NCBI RefSeq assembly: GCF_900105075.1
Contig: NZ_FNSK01000001.1
Span: 1,253,001 to 1,317,000 of the forward strand
Source: Rhodobacter sp. 24-YEA-8
GTDB taxonomy: Bacteria; Pseudomonadota; Alphaproteobacteria; Rhodobacterales; Rhodobacteraceae
Length of the DNA: 64,000 nucleotides
Direction: 5' to 3'
Shown here: positions 30,097 through 38,135 of the stretch, one piece after another
Layout of the letters: each line of letters begins with the position of its first letter
How positions within the stretch are numbered: position 1 is the first letter of the stretch
Made by a program: the position numbers and the translations under genes
The notes under the pieces: generated by a model
Seen by the model: only the letters and a program-made list of their open reading frames with translations
Database searches by the model: none
What the model was told of the DNA's origin: nothing

Positions 30097-32211
30097 ATGG
30101 CTTTGACCACCATCATCACGGGCCGCGTGCCGATCACGACTGACCGCCCTTTCAAGGCGGCAGAGCTGGTATTCACGTTGTCGGACTGGGATAAGGCCGG
30201 CGCTGATATCTTCCCGCCGGCTGCTGTGCGATCCGTGTTGCTGACGGCTGACGGGACGATCCCGGTTGGTTTCGCTCTATGGCGAAACTCTGCAGGGGCA
30301 CGCAGCACCACATATCTCGTCACGGCTCGCTGGACCGAAGATGACAGGCAACGCCAGGCGATACCGCGTGAAGTGCTGCTTGGTAAGATCTACCTGACCG
30401 GACCCGGTCCTGTCGCTCTGGCCGACCTTCTGGCAATCCCGGCCCCTGTACCGACCGTGCCGGATGCGCTGGCGCAGGCGCTTGGGGCTGCGGCCTCGGC
30501 TGGCGTGGATGCTGGCCGTGCGGAAGAGGCCCGGTCTGGCGTCGAGGTGATCCGGGATGAGGTTGTTGACCTCGCGCAGTTCCCGCTGGCCAAAGGCTAC
30601 ATGACGCGCGCTGCGGCTGTGTCGGCGGCCGATGATCTTGGCCTCTACGGCGCCATGCAGACCACGGGTTACGCAGTTGCGGGGGATGGGGGTGGCGCGT
30701 CCTACCTGCGGCACGGCTCCATCACTCCGGGCGGGATCACCACGGGCGGGGGCTTTTGGCGGCTGCTGACTGAGCAGGGCATTGTTCCGGCTCAGGTCGG
30801 GGCCAAAGGGGATGGGGTCGCGAATGACAGCGCGGCCTTTGCGACGCTTGAGGCCCTTGTCAGCGGTCAGGTGATCAATCTGATGGGGCGGACGCATGTG
30901 GTCACCGCGATCCCCGCCGGCAACAAATATATCAACGGCTTCTTCTCGGTCGGTGGTCTGACCCGCTCAACTCTGGTGCTGGGTGAGCTGGATGACGCCC
31001 CTGCGGCAGTCTGGCGCTTCGGCGGGCAGATCGCACAGCTGGCCCGCGCGCTTGGTGACCCCTTCCGCCAGTACCTGAAAATCAGCCAGCTGGGCGACAG
31101 CATCACCCATGGACAATCTCTGCCCGAGAACGCGCCTACTGAGCCGCGCGACGGGACAGGCTCGGACCCGAGGAACTATTACAACACGGCCTCCTGGGCC
31201 AATGAGCTTAAGCGCTGGATCGGGCAGCAGTATGCGAACGGGGCCGCGCCGGTTCTGTCGAATTGGCCCGCCAGCCCATCGGGCGAAAGCATCGCGACCT
31301 TCTCCCGCACGGATGGGGTATTCCCGGCCGGGCCGAAATTCACTGTCACCATCACCGGGGGCAGCTTTACGCAGCAGACCCTTTACAACGCCGCCTATCC
31401 CTATGGCGCACAGCATAGGTTTACTGACGGATCTGGCGGCACAAGCTCTGGCAAGTATGCCTTCAAAATGACGGGCAAAGAGTTCACGTTCTTCTTTGAT
31501 GCACTGGCCTCCGGCTGTCTTGATTATACGGTCTGGGTCAATGGGGTGCAGCTTGGCGGCGTCTATTCGACCACGCTGGGCGAGGATGGTAATACCGCGC
31601 GCACCCGCCGCCACCACGCCTTGCCCGCCTATACCGTCGATGCCGAAATTGAAATACGCACGGTGAACAATGCCGGGGCCGGGGCGACACAGTCGCTTTA
31701 CGTCTATGCCATCGAGTTCCGCCGCCAGATCGTGATTTCCAATCAGGGGATCAACGGCACGTCCTTCATGACCTATCGCAACAATATGCTGACCTCGGGC
31801 GGCCATGGCGATGGTCTGGCGGTTGATGCCGAGGACGGGTTTATCTTCATCCAGCTTGGCACCAATGACCGGGGCAAGCGCCCGGACCTGTCCTATACTC
31901 TGTCCGAGGCGCGCGGACATGCGCAGGCGCTGATCGACACGGTGAAAACCCTCTCGCCCACTGCCAAACTGATCATGATGTGCGCCAATCGCCCGACGCT
32001 GGACGGGCCGCCGGACTTCAAATGCACGATGGGGGATATCCGGCAGATGTTGCTGGAGACGGCGCAGGATAACACGCTGGATCTGATCGACAACTTCGCT
32101 CCCTTCGTGCGCGCGGATGCCGGCAAGTTTCTCGCGGATGGCCTGCATCCCAACCGCCCCGGCCATGGGCTGATGGCGCGCAATATCATCAACGCCATCC
32201 GGGGCATGTGA
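30097..32211 (+). CDS. Tailspike/fibre with SGNH hydrolase domain (704 aa)
   Basis: The start MALTTIITGRVPITTDRPFK is placed downstream of the terminator; a longer frame would include the hairpin. Residues ~240-270 carry VGAKGDGVANDSAAFATLEA, the usual entry to a pectate-lyase-like beta-helix. From about residue 330 an SGNH/GDSL esterase domain follows: ISQLGDSITHGQSL (block I, catalytic Ser), FIFIQLGTNDRGK (block III, G-x-N-D), and ADGLHPNRPGHGLM (block V, D-x-x-H). Such domains deacetylate surface polysaccharides during host attachment. A terminator follows 29 bp after the stop. Confidence 0.85.
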   Translation: MALTTIITGRVPITTDRPFKAAELVFTLSDWDKAGADIFPPAAVRSVLLTADGTIPVGFALWRNSAGARSTTYLVTARWTEDDRQRQAIPREVLLGKIYLTGPGPVALADLLAIPAPVPTVPDALAQALGAAASAGVDAGRAEEARSGVEVIRDEVVDLAQFPLAKGYMTRAAAVSAADDLGLYGAMQTTGYAVAGDGGGASYLRHGSITPGGITTGGGFWRLLTEQGIVPAQVGAKGDGVANDSAAFATLEALVSGQVINLMGRTHVVTAIPAGNKYINGFFSVGGLTRSTLVLGELDDAPAAVWRFGGQIAQLARALGDPFRQYLKISQLGDSITHGQSLPENAPTEPRDGTGSDPRNYYNTASWANELKRWIGQQYANGAAPVLSNWPASPSGESIATFSRTDGVFPAGPKFTVTITGGSFTQQTLYNAAYPYGAQHRFTDGSGGTSSGKYAFKMTGKEFTFFFDALASGCLDYTVWVNGVQLGGVYSTTLGEDGNTARTRRHHALPAYTVDAEIEIRTVNNAGAGATQSLYVYAIEFRRQIVISNQGINGTSFMTYRNNMLTSGGHGDGLAVDAEDGFIFIQLGTNDRGKRPDLSYTLSEARGHAQALIDTVKTLSPTAKLIMMCANRPTLDGPPDFKCTMGDIRQMLLETAQDNTLDLIDNFAPFVRADAGKFLADGLHPNRPGHGLMARNIINAIRGM

Positions 32212-32239
32212 TCCTTCCGACAATCCGACCTGACGCAAA

Positions 32240-32261
32240 CCCGCCTCGCGCGGGCCTTTTT
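32240..32261 (+). terminator. Terminator ahead of the spike-base gene
   Basis: CCCGC (32,240-32,244) pairs with GCGGG (32,250-32,254) around CTCGC, then CC and five T. It ends 12 bp before the spike-base ATG. Confidence 0.75.
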
Positions 32262-32273
32262 ATGGAGTCCACC

Positions 32274-32540
32274 ATGCCAGACCCCTTCGCCTTCCACGCG
32301 CGCGGCCTTGAAAGCCCTGCACGGTTTCACCGCACGATCACACCCAGCGATACTATTGATCTCGCGGTATCTGGCGAGCGCCCGCGCGTGATCGTCTGCA
32401 TGACCGCCGGCAATGTCGCCGTGGTCGATGATGGCGGTACAGTGGTCACCTATGCGATGACCGCCGGGCAGCCCCTGCTGTTCTCACCGCGCAGGATCAA
32501 TGCGACCGGCACCACGGCCACTGTCGTGGGGTGGTGGTGA
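32274..32540 (+). CDS. GTA-type spike base protein, RCAP_rcc01079 family (88 aa)
   Basis: The pattern FHARGLESPARFHRTITPSD, TIDLAVSGERPRVIVCMTAG, NVAVVDDGGTVVTYAMTAGQ, PLLFSPRRINATGTTATVVG is that of the spike base family named for R. capsulatus rcc01079, which forms head spikes of the gene transfer agent. A GGAG lies 7 bp before the ATG. It is followed by a fibre-like protein in overlap (TGATG), the same two-gene arrangement as the GTA head-spike locus. In this prophage it could sit on head or tail. Confidence 0.82.
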   Translation: MPDPFAFHARGLESPARFHRTITPSDTIDLAVSGERPRVIVCMTAGNVAVVDDGGTVVTYAMTAGQPLLFSPRRINATGTTATVVGWW

Positions 32541-33595
32541 TGCTGGGCCTCGGGCTTTCGCTGTGGTCCGTTGCTCTTGGGGCGTCCTGGACCCCCGCCG
32601 CACTCTTCGGTGCCGGGCAAGCCGGGCATTGGGCTGAATACAATCCTGCGGTTGGGCGGCTGTTTCAGGACGCCGCCGGCACCATTCCGGCAACCCTTGC
32701 CGACCAGCCCGTGGGGCTTGCAAAGCGCCTCGCCGGATCGGTCGATGCCGCACAGGCCACCGCGCTGTCGCGCCCGACGCTGGCGCGCCATCCGAAAGGC
32801 GGGCGGCGGAACTTGCAGCTGCGCTCTGATGGCATTCAGGGGTGGAGTATGTCTGGGGCCTCCAATGTGGGTAACCGCAAGATTATGGTCTCAACCGCGA
32901 ACGTGGCTCACTTTGGGTTTGGGTCTCCGGTTGCTTTTTCTGCCGGCGTTGCAACGCAGAGGCTGAAAGTAAAAAAGGACGGAATTTACTCATACGCATT
33001 TGTTGCGCTTTTGCAGGCCGGAGACGGTAGCAGCGCGATGGCCGGAGTGAGCATCAACCTTGATACGGGTGAGCTTAACTCGCCCGGAAGCCTGTTGACG
33101 AACTATTACGCGTCCCCAACCCCTGACGCGGATGGCTACTGGTCCGTAACCATCTCCCGATCAGTCGGAGACACGACATCTGCGGCCCGCGTTATCGTCA
33201 ATAATACCCCGGGGTCTAGCTTTGTGTTCACCGGAGACGGCACTTCGGGCGTTCTTGTCAAGGATGTGCAAATCGAAGCTGGGGCCGTATCGACACCATA
33301 CCAGAACGTCATAACTCCAAACGACATTACCGAAGCCGGTAAGCCCGATATCTGGCACCTCTGGAATGACGGCGGCGACAGCCTGAACGCGGCACCGCTT
33401 CCGGCCGGCACCTATGGCCTCGCTTATGTCGATGTGCTGGGCGGTGTGACCATCACCACCGCAGCTTCAGACGGAACCACGCCGATCAACCTGCTGCGCG
33501 CCGAGCGTCAGGCCCAGGTGATCCTGCGCCAGGGGGCGTTTACCGCCGCCGAAGAAGCACAGATCCGCAGCTATTGGGGAGGGCTCTATGTCTGA
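32540..33595 (+). CDS. Spike fibre protein with carbohydrate-binding-like centre (351 aa)
   Basis: N-terminal ~90 residues: ASWTPAALFGAGQAGHWAEY, NPAVGRLFQDAAGTIPATLA (the anchor found in rcc01080-type spike fibres). Centre ~100-255: a jelly-roll-like region (GIYSYAFVALLQAGDGSSAM; DADGYWSVTISRSVGDTTSA; SGVLVKDVQIEAGAVSTPYQ), the usual head-spike-fibre/CBM pattern for binding capsule sugars. C-terminal 60 residues (AAEEAQIRSYWGGLYV) are again conserved. The central DNA (about 32,850-33,330) is visibly less GC-rich than both ends, suggesting a swapped receptor-binding domain. Confidence 0.8.
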   Translation: MLGLGLSLWSVALGASWTPAALFGAGQAGHWAEYNPAVGRLFQDAAGTIPATLADQPVGLAKRLAGSVDAAQATALSRPTLARHPKGGRRNLQLRSDGIQGWSMSGASNVGNRKIMVSTANVAHFGFGSPVAFSAGVATQRLKVKKDGIYSYAFVALLQAGDGSSAMAGVSINLDTGELNSPGSLLTNYYASPTPDADGYWSVTISRSVGDTTSAARVIVNNTPGSSFVFTGDGTSGVLVKDVQIEAGAVSTPYQNVITPNDITEAGKPDIWHLWNDGGDSLNAAPLPAGTYGLAYVDVLGGVTITTAASDGTTPINLLRAERQAQVILRQGAFTAAEEAQIRSYWGGLYV

Positions 33596-33983
33596 GATCC
33601 GCATCACCATCGCTTGCCCGGTCGCGCATCTCGCCGACGCCGCGCAGTTCAGCCGCGCCACCGGCTATGGGCCTGAGGATGAACATACCTTCACCATCGC
33701 ACCCGAATACCAGGACATGGCCGGCAACCGCTACCGCGTGGCCTCTGGCCTCGTGGCCGGCGTCTATCTGACGAATGCGGTCTCGCCGCTGATCGCACCC
33801 GCCTGGGGCGCCGACGTGGCCGCAGCCGACCGCGCGCAGGCGCTGATCGCGGTCTGGCAGCCGCCGGAAGATCCGGAAGCCCTCCCGGAACCCTTTGCCG
33901 CACCTGACCGCATCGCGGCGGTGATTGGGGATGATCCGCAGGCCGCGCTGGCGGTGCTGGGATTGACCGCCGCAATCCTCTGA
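33588..33983 (+). CDS. Hypothetical protein after the spike fibre (131 aa)
   Basis: It overlaps the fibre stop by 8 bp. Readable parts: SEIRITIACPVAHLADAAQF, SRATGYGPEDEHTFTIAPEY, VASGLVAGVYLTNAVSPLIA, then an acidic Pro-rich stretch (PPEDPEALPEPFAAPDRIAA). It is soluble. No family recognised. Its place suggests a small virion or fibre-accessory protein. Confidence 0.6.
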   Translation: MSEIRITIACPVAHLADAAQFSRATGYGPEDEHTFTIAPEYQDMAGNRYRVASGLVAGVYLTNAVSPLIAPAWGADVAAADRAQALIAVWQPPEDPEALPEPFAAPDRIAAVIGDDPQAALAVLGLTAAIL

Positions 33984-34001
33984 CGCGCAGGAGACGCATA
34001 A

Positions 34002-34310
34002 ATGGCCTTGAAATATGATGGCACGATCAATGCGGGGGCAATCCTCCAGGCGGTGGTTGTGTTTGCTGGCGCACTCTCTGCGGTGATCTGGACGCAGGCC
34101 GGGATCTGGCGGCTTGAAGCTGATCAACGGCGCATGGAAACGACGCTGGCGGCAGACCTCGCTTCGATCCGCTCGGATGCCAGCGCCCGGGAAGTGCGGA
34201 TCCGTGCGGCAGAGCTGGCGCTGGCTGGTCAGCAATCCGACCTGCGCAGCATTCAGAGCGGGATCAGCCGGATCGAGGCGCAGCTCGAGAAGCTTCAGCT
34301 GCGCCCCTGA
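34002..34310 (+). CDS. Membrane-anchored coiled-coil protein, spanin/holin-like (102 aa)
   Basis: One membrane segment near residues 10-32 (INAGAILQAVVVFAGALSAV, IWTQ) is followed by a long coiled coil with heptad-like spacing (RRMETTLAADLASIRSDASA; QQSDLRSIQSGISRIEAQLE). This N-in anchor plus periplasmic coil is the layout of inner-membrane spanins and of some phage envelope proteins. It precedes the ATPase island that now separates it from the endolysin. Confidence 0.65.
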   Translation: MALKYDGTINAGAILQAVVVFAGALSAVIWTQAGIWRLEADQRRMETTLAADLASIRSDASAREVRIRAAELALAGQQSDLRSIQSGISRIEAQLEKLQLRP

Positions 34311-34561
34311 CCGTACTGGCCCCGTGATCTATGGGATGCTCAGGGGGCCGAGGAAGGGGTAAGGGAGAGAGAATCTTACTCCCAAAACGACCATTTATCT
34401 TGCGGGGATCTGACATCGATGTGCTATGCAGGGCACTATCAACTGCGATGGACCATAATACAACTATCTGATTTTGATAGAATGTTTACTGGTGGCGTGC
34501 TTTGGACGTAGCTGCTAGGAGTAGGTAGCCGTGCCGTCAGAGCATAGATAAGGAAGTGGCG

Positions 34562-35980
34562 ATGAGGATTGAGATTGAAAAAGTTGGCCGTATTGCCAAA
34601 GGACAGATTTCGACCAATGGCCTAACGCTTTTTATCGGTCAAAATGATAGTGGCAAAACTTACACTGCTGCCACCCTGTGGGCTTTCTTAAAGCATGTGG
34701 ATGATGCTGCAAAGAAAGCGAGTGGTAGTTTGATTGAGAGGCTAAAGGAATTTATTCTGAGGCTTCAATCGGGAAAAGAGCCTAATTTTACATTTAATAT
34801 ATCTCCAGAGGAAAGCGCGCAGATAAAGGCGCAAGTTGATGGGGCTTTCAGTAATGACATTGGCGAAATACTCAAGGGCGCAATCGGGTACGATGGATTT
34901 TCCGAAAGCAAGGTGAATGTTTTTGTTGAGCATGAGGCAGTGGAGTTTCATTTCGACGTCAAGAAATATGAAGACGTTAGAGAGATCCCTGTAGATCCTG
35001 ATGATGAAGATGATGATGGTGCCGTAGAGGCTTACGAAGTCGTTGAGTACTATGATATTAAGTGTACGATCCGGATCGGCGAGTTTGTGGATGATGCGTT
35101 CTCAGTTGAAAGCTGGGAAACATCCTACGGTTTTGATGCAATAGAGAATATAATTAGCAGGATTATTTATGGCGTCGCTACTTGTGGCCGGGATTGGCTC
35201 GATATGCGTAATGTCATCTACCTTCCTGCTGCTCGGACCGGTATAATGCTGGCGCTCGACTACTTTGTCAGCGGTGTCTTGGATAGATCAAGGCTAAGAG
35301 GTAAAGATTTAGATGAAACCGGGTCATTGCCTGCGCCTATTCAGGAGTTTGCTAGGGCTCTTTCTCGCCCCACTTTCGCAATCCGAGCTTCGACATCGGG
35401 CGGTGGAATTCTAAAAAACTTAATTCAGGGAAAGTTTAGTCGCAAAAGACGGCTGAACGGGGCTGATCTTTTGTATTCTGTCGATGGCACTGACACGGAA
35501 ATACCATTGGCCTCCACCTCATCTCTGGTTACTGAGCTTTCGGCACTCTCATTTCTATCCCATAGGGTCTCTAAAAGAAGCTTGCTCATCTTTGAGGAGC
35601 CGGAAGCGCACTTGCATCTTGGGGCTCAGAGGGAGATGGCAAGAGCACTCACTAAGCTTGTTAACTCTGGCGTTCGAATACTGGTTACGACACACAGTGA
35701 TACTTTCGTACAGCAGATTAACAACCTAGTATCGCTACATTTTCTCAAGGATGACGCCGAACTTCTCACTAGAATATCGGCAGATCCAGATTGCGCAATC
35801 GATCCGGAGAAGATTTCGGCTTTCGATTTCGAATGCGTAGATGGAAGAACCAAAATCAACCAAGTGAATGTTTCTAATCGTGGGATTGTCGCGCGTTCTT
35901 TAAATAAGGTGTTGATTGATCTGGCAACGGAAACGTTAGAGATTGGCGATGCGCTTGATAGCATGGAAGATAATATTTGA
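34562..35980 (+). CDS. ABC/OLD-like AAA ATPase of a candidate defence cassette (472 aa)
   Basis: ATG 34,562 follows GGAAG by about 7 bp. Walker A is G26-QNDSG-K32-T33, the ABC-like signature region is LASTSSLVTELSALSFL, Walker B is SLLIFEEPEAHLHLGAQ, and the H-loop is RILVTTHSDTFVQ. Between Walker A and the signature is a ~290-residue insert with an acidic run (DPDDEDDDG) but no hinge or zinc hook. The C-terminus has no Toprim nuclease, unlike OLD or GajA. This is the AAA_15/AAA_21-type core shared by several anti-phage ATPases (PtuA-like). The DNA is AT-rich (26 of 60 bases G or C at 34,561-34,620), implying recent import. Partner gene follows 14 bp later. Confidence 0.85.
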   Translation: MRIEIEKVGRIAKGQISTNGLTLFIGQNDSGKTYTAATLWAFLKHVDDAAKKASGSLIERLKEFILRLQSGKEPNFTFNISPEESAQIKAQVDGAFSNDIGEILKGAIGYDGFSESKVNVFVEHEAVEFHFDVKKYEDVREIPVDPDDEDDDGAVEAYEVVEYYDIKCTIRIGEFVDDAFSVESWETSYGFDAIENIISRIIYGVATCGRDWLDMRNVIYLPAARTGIMLALDYFVSGVLDRSRLRGKDLDETGSLPAPIQEFARALSRPTFAIRASTSGGGILKNLIQGKFSRKRRLNGADLLYSVDGTDTEIPLASTSSLVTELSALSFLSHRVSKRSLLIFEEPEAHLHLGAQREMARALTKLVNSGVRILVTTHSDTFVQQINNLVSLHFLKDDAELLTRISADPDCAIDPEKISAFDFECVDGRTKINQVNVSNRGIVARSLNKVLIDLATETLEIGDALDSMEDNI

Positions 35981-35994
35981 GATTGGCATAAATC

Positions 35995-36567
35995 ATGTTT
36001 TTGAATTTAGATTTGGTAAATTCTGACTATGTGTACAGTGTGGACAGGAATAAAAAGTTCTATGTTGTCGAGAAGTCAGCTCAAGGCGCAGGAAAATGCT
36101 GCTTTGAGTCTGATTTGCCGGTTCTATTTATTAAAGCAATGGACAAGTCAACGGTACTTTGGTCGTTGAAAGACAAAAAATGCGCGGAAGCAGCTTTTTG
36201 CACAGTGGATGCTGGAGGGCATTCCTGCTTGCACATCGTTGAAATGAAAAGCGGGCTCACCTTGAGTAAATTCAATCACGTCATCGAGCAGTTCAAGGGC
36301 ATGCTTTTGGCGGCATTGGCAACCCTTTCGGTTACGAGGAATGTCGAGCCAACTTCTGTAATTGTTTATCTTGCTTATACTGATGACAAGATATCATATC
36401 CGCCAGAGGAATACGGCATCCTGAGGAAAACTCTGGTCGGTGGTGAGGAAATTGCTGGAAAAAGGGAGTGGAGAAGGAAAGAGGTTATGTTGCACCACTC
36501 GATTAAGGCGAAGCTAATAACTGGTCAACGTGTTAACGGTGATGTGGATTTTGGTAAGATCGCATAA
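35995..36567 (+). CDS. Putative PD-(D/E)xK-like partner of the ATPase (190 aa)
   Basis: It starts 14 bp after the ATPase gene and shares its low GC. No named family is recognised. The segment CTVDAGGHSCLHIVEMKSGL (D72, E83, K85) followed by a helix with Q99 (SKFNHVIEQFKGML) fits the D-x(n)-E-x-K...Q layout of restriction-like nucleases; the N-terminal part is beta-rich. The nuclease call is inference from this motif alone. Paired with the upstream ATPase, it would be the effector of a two-gene ATPase-nuclease system. The last residues are basic. Confidence 0.6.
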   Translation: MFLNLDLVNSDYVYSVDRNKKFYVVEKSAQGAGKCCFESDLPVLFIKAMDKSTVLWSLKDKKCAEAAFCTVDAGGHSCLHIVEMKSGLTLSKFNHVIEQFKGMLLAALATLSVTRNVEPTSVIVYLAYTDDKISYPPEEYGILRKTLVGGEEIAGKREWRRKEVMLHHSIKAKLITGQRVNGDVDFGKIA

Positions 36568-36798
36568 CGCAAATATCTAGTTATCAGTGTCAGCAATGAT
36601 CGTGAGTTTTTCTGTATTTTCGCCGATAGATGGGATGGGGCGATTCGCAGAAAAATTTCTCGAATATTCTCTAAATGTTATATTTGTGGATTTCATCTGA
36701 CTTGCAATCTGTACACTCGACTATGTTGATGCCCATTTTGAGTAATGTTTGTTGGTTGATTAGATAAGACTAATCCATACGAGTGTTCGTTCACCCCG
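36568..36798. other. AT-rich tail of the ATPase island
   Basis: About 230 bases with no gene. The stretch is markedly AT-rich (for example 36,660-36,780) and ends at the GC-rich terminator, where phage-typical composition resumes; the island boundary probably lies near 36,785. Confidence 0.6.
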
Positions 36799-36822
36799 CC
36801 CCGCCATCCAGCGGGGCTTTTT
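36799..36822 (+). terminator. Terminator ahead of the endolysin gene
   Basis: CCCCGC (36,799-36,804) pairs with GCGGGG (36,811-36,816), followed by C and five T. It resembles the hairpins ahead of the tailspike and spike-base genes. Confidence 0.78.
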
Positions 36823-36844
36823 CACATTCATCATGGAGAACATC

Positions 36845-37384
36845 ATGAGCAAGATCGCTCTGGTGATCGGGCATAATGCCCGGTCGCAGGGGGCTGTCCG
36901 CGTGACGGACAAGCGCACCGAATATGACATCAACTCTGACCTCGCCGTGGCGATCCGGGATCTGGATCCGGCGCGATATGTGATCGTGCGCCGCACGCAT
37001 GGCGCCGGCGAGATCGGTCGCGCCTATGCCGAGGTTGACCGGCTTGGCGTCGCGGCCTCGGTCGAGCTGCATTTCAACAGCGCAGAGGCCGCCAGCGCCA
37101 CCGGGACCGAAACCCTGACCAGCGGCACCACCAACAGCGCCCGCCTCGCGCGCGGCGTGCAGGCGGGCATGGTCCGCGCCCTCGGGCTGCGGGATCGGGG
37201 TGTGAAGGTCATCGCCCGCGACGGCCGGGGCGGGGCCTCGCTCTGGACCGGCAAGCCGCCGGCCGTGTTGATCGAGCCGTACTTCGGCAGCAACCCGACC
37301 GACTGCGCCGCGGCTGATCGCAACTTCTCGGCGCTCGCCCGCGCCATTCATGAGGCCTGCACGGCCTATCTCAAAGGAGCCTGA
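36845..37384 (+). CDS. Endolysin: N-acetylmuramoyl-L-alanine amidase (179 aa)
   Basis: Zinc amidase of the Amidase_3 type that cuts peptidoglycan at lysis. Blocks: SKIALVIGHNARSQGAVRVT (first zinc His in GHN), SVELHFNSAEAASATGTETL (second His, H-F-N), and AVLIEPYFGSNPTDCAA (catalytic Glu). The ATG at 36,845 has GGAG 8 bp upstream. There is no signal peptide, so export needs the holin encoded next. Confidence 0.88.
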   Translation: MSKIALVIGHNARSQGAVRVTDKRTEYDINSDLAVAIRDLDPARYVIVRRTHGAGEIGRAYAEVDRLGVAASVELHFNSAEAASATGTETLTSGTTNSARLARGVQAGMVRALGLRDRGVKVIARDGRGGASLWTGKPPAVLIEPYFGSNPTDCAAADRNFSALARAIHEACTAYLKGA

Positions 37385-37387
37385 ACC

Positions 37388-37588
37388 ATGCACAACATCA
37401 TTGTCCGGATGGTGATCTATATCCTGTCCCCAATCCTCACCGCCGCTGTAGCGCTGATCTCTGGCTGGGGCGTCAGCTATGACGCAACGTCGCATGTCCT
37501 GTCATTAGATCTGCCGGCGCTGATCGGCGCGGTCATGGCGGCTGTGGGCCTTTCTGGCGCGGTGTTTGCTCGATGGGGCGTCAGGTAA
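37388..37588 (+). CDS. Putative holin (66 aa)
   Basis: Two membrane segments, IVRMVIYILSPILTAAVALI (residues ~5-25) and LPALIGAVMAAVGLSGAVFA (~41-60), joined by a short loop (SGWGVSYDATSHVLSL) and ending in a basic RWGVR. It follows the endolysin by 3 bp. The class II-like two-segment layout and position support a holin role. Confidence 0.72.
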   Translation: MHNIIVRMVIYILSPILTAAVALISGWGVSYDATSHVLSLDLPALIGAVMAAVGLSGAVFARWGVR

Positions 37589-37702
37589 GAACAGGCAGGA
37601 GTGTGCCGGAACCGTGGTTCGGAGCCGGCACGTTCTCGCGAGGACTCAGTTTCGCCATGGTTTCGCCGCGGCTCTGACTCAGGTCACCCCCAGATCAAAG
37701 GA

Positions 37703-37849
37703 ATGATCAATCGACGTGTAAACCTGTTCCTTGCCGAAATAGCCTCAATGCAGAGAAGGGCCCGGAGAATGAGAATTCAAGGGATCATCCTGCTTCTGTC
37801 AGCTGTCGTTCTTGGCGGCGGCATTATTGCGAGCAGCTGGAACCTCTGA
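37703..37849 (+). CDS. Possible small membrane protein (48 aa)
   Basis: From ATG 37,703 the frame reads INRRVNLFLAEIASMQRRAR, then one hydrophobic segment, IQGIILLLSAVVLGGGIIAS. Basic residues precede the membrane part. The ribosome site is poor (AAGGA runs into the ATG). It could be a lysis accessory; real translation is uncertain. Confidence 0.3.
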   Translation: MINRRVNLFLAEIASMQRRARRMRIQGIILLLSAVVLGGGIIASSWNL

Positions 37850-38135
37850 CACTTTGCTCGGCTAAGCCGTACTTTTGCTGTCACTCTGGCTGGTCGAGGA
37901 AGGCCCATATAAAAGGCCCCACATGGTGACGATCTCACTCTTACGCTGACACTTTCAACCAGCTCCAACCCACCACAAGCAAAGCGGCCACCATGTACAG
38001 ATCCATCACACACTCCGTGGTTGCATGGCGCCTTTATGCTGTTTGGCAAGTGACGCGTCCATTCGCATGATTGCCTAGGCAGAACTGCCCCTTGGGTGGC
38101 GTGCCCAAGCCCGCCTGAGCGGGCCTGCTCTGAGT

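Noticed and set aside
34562..36567. Calling the ATPase cassette Gabija, OLD or PARIS
   Set aside because: No Toprim domain follows the ATPase, no UvrD-like helicase is present, and the partner lacks Toprim or HNH motifs; only the generic ATPase core is shared.
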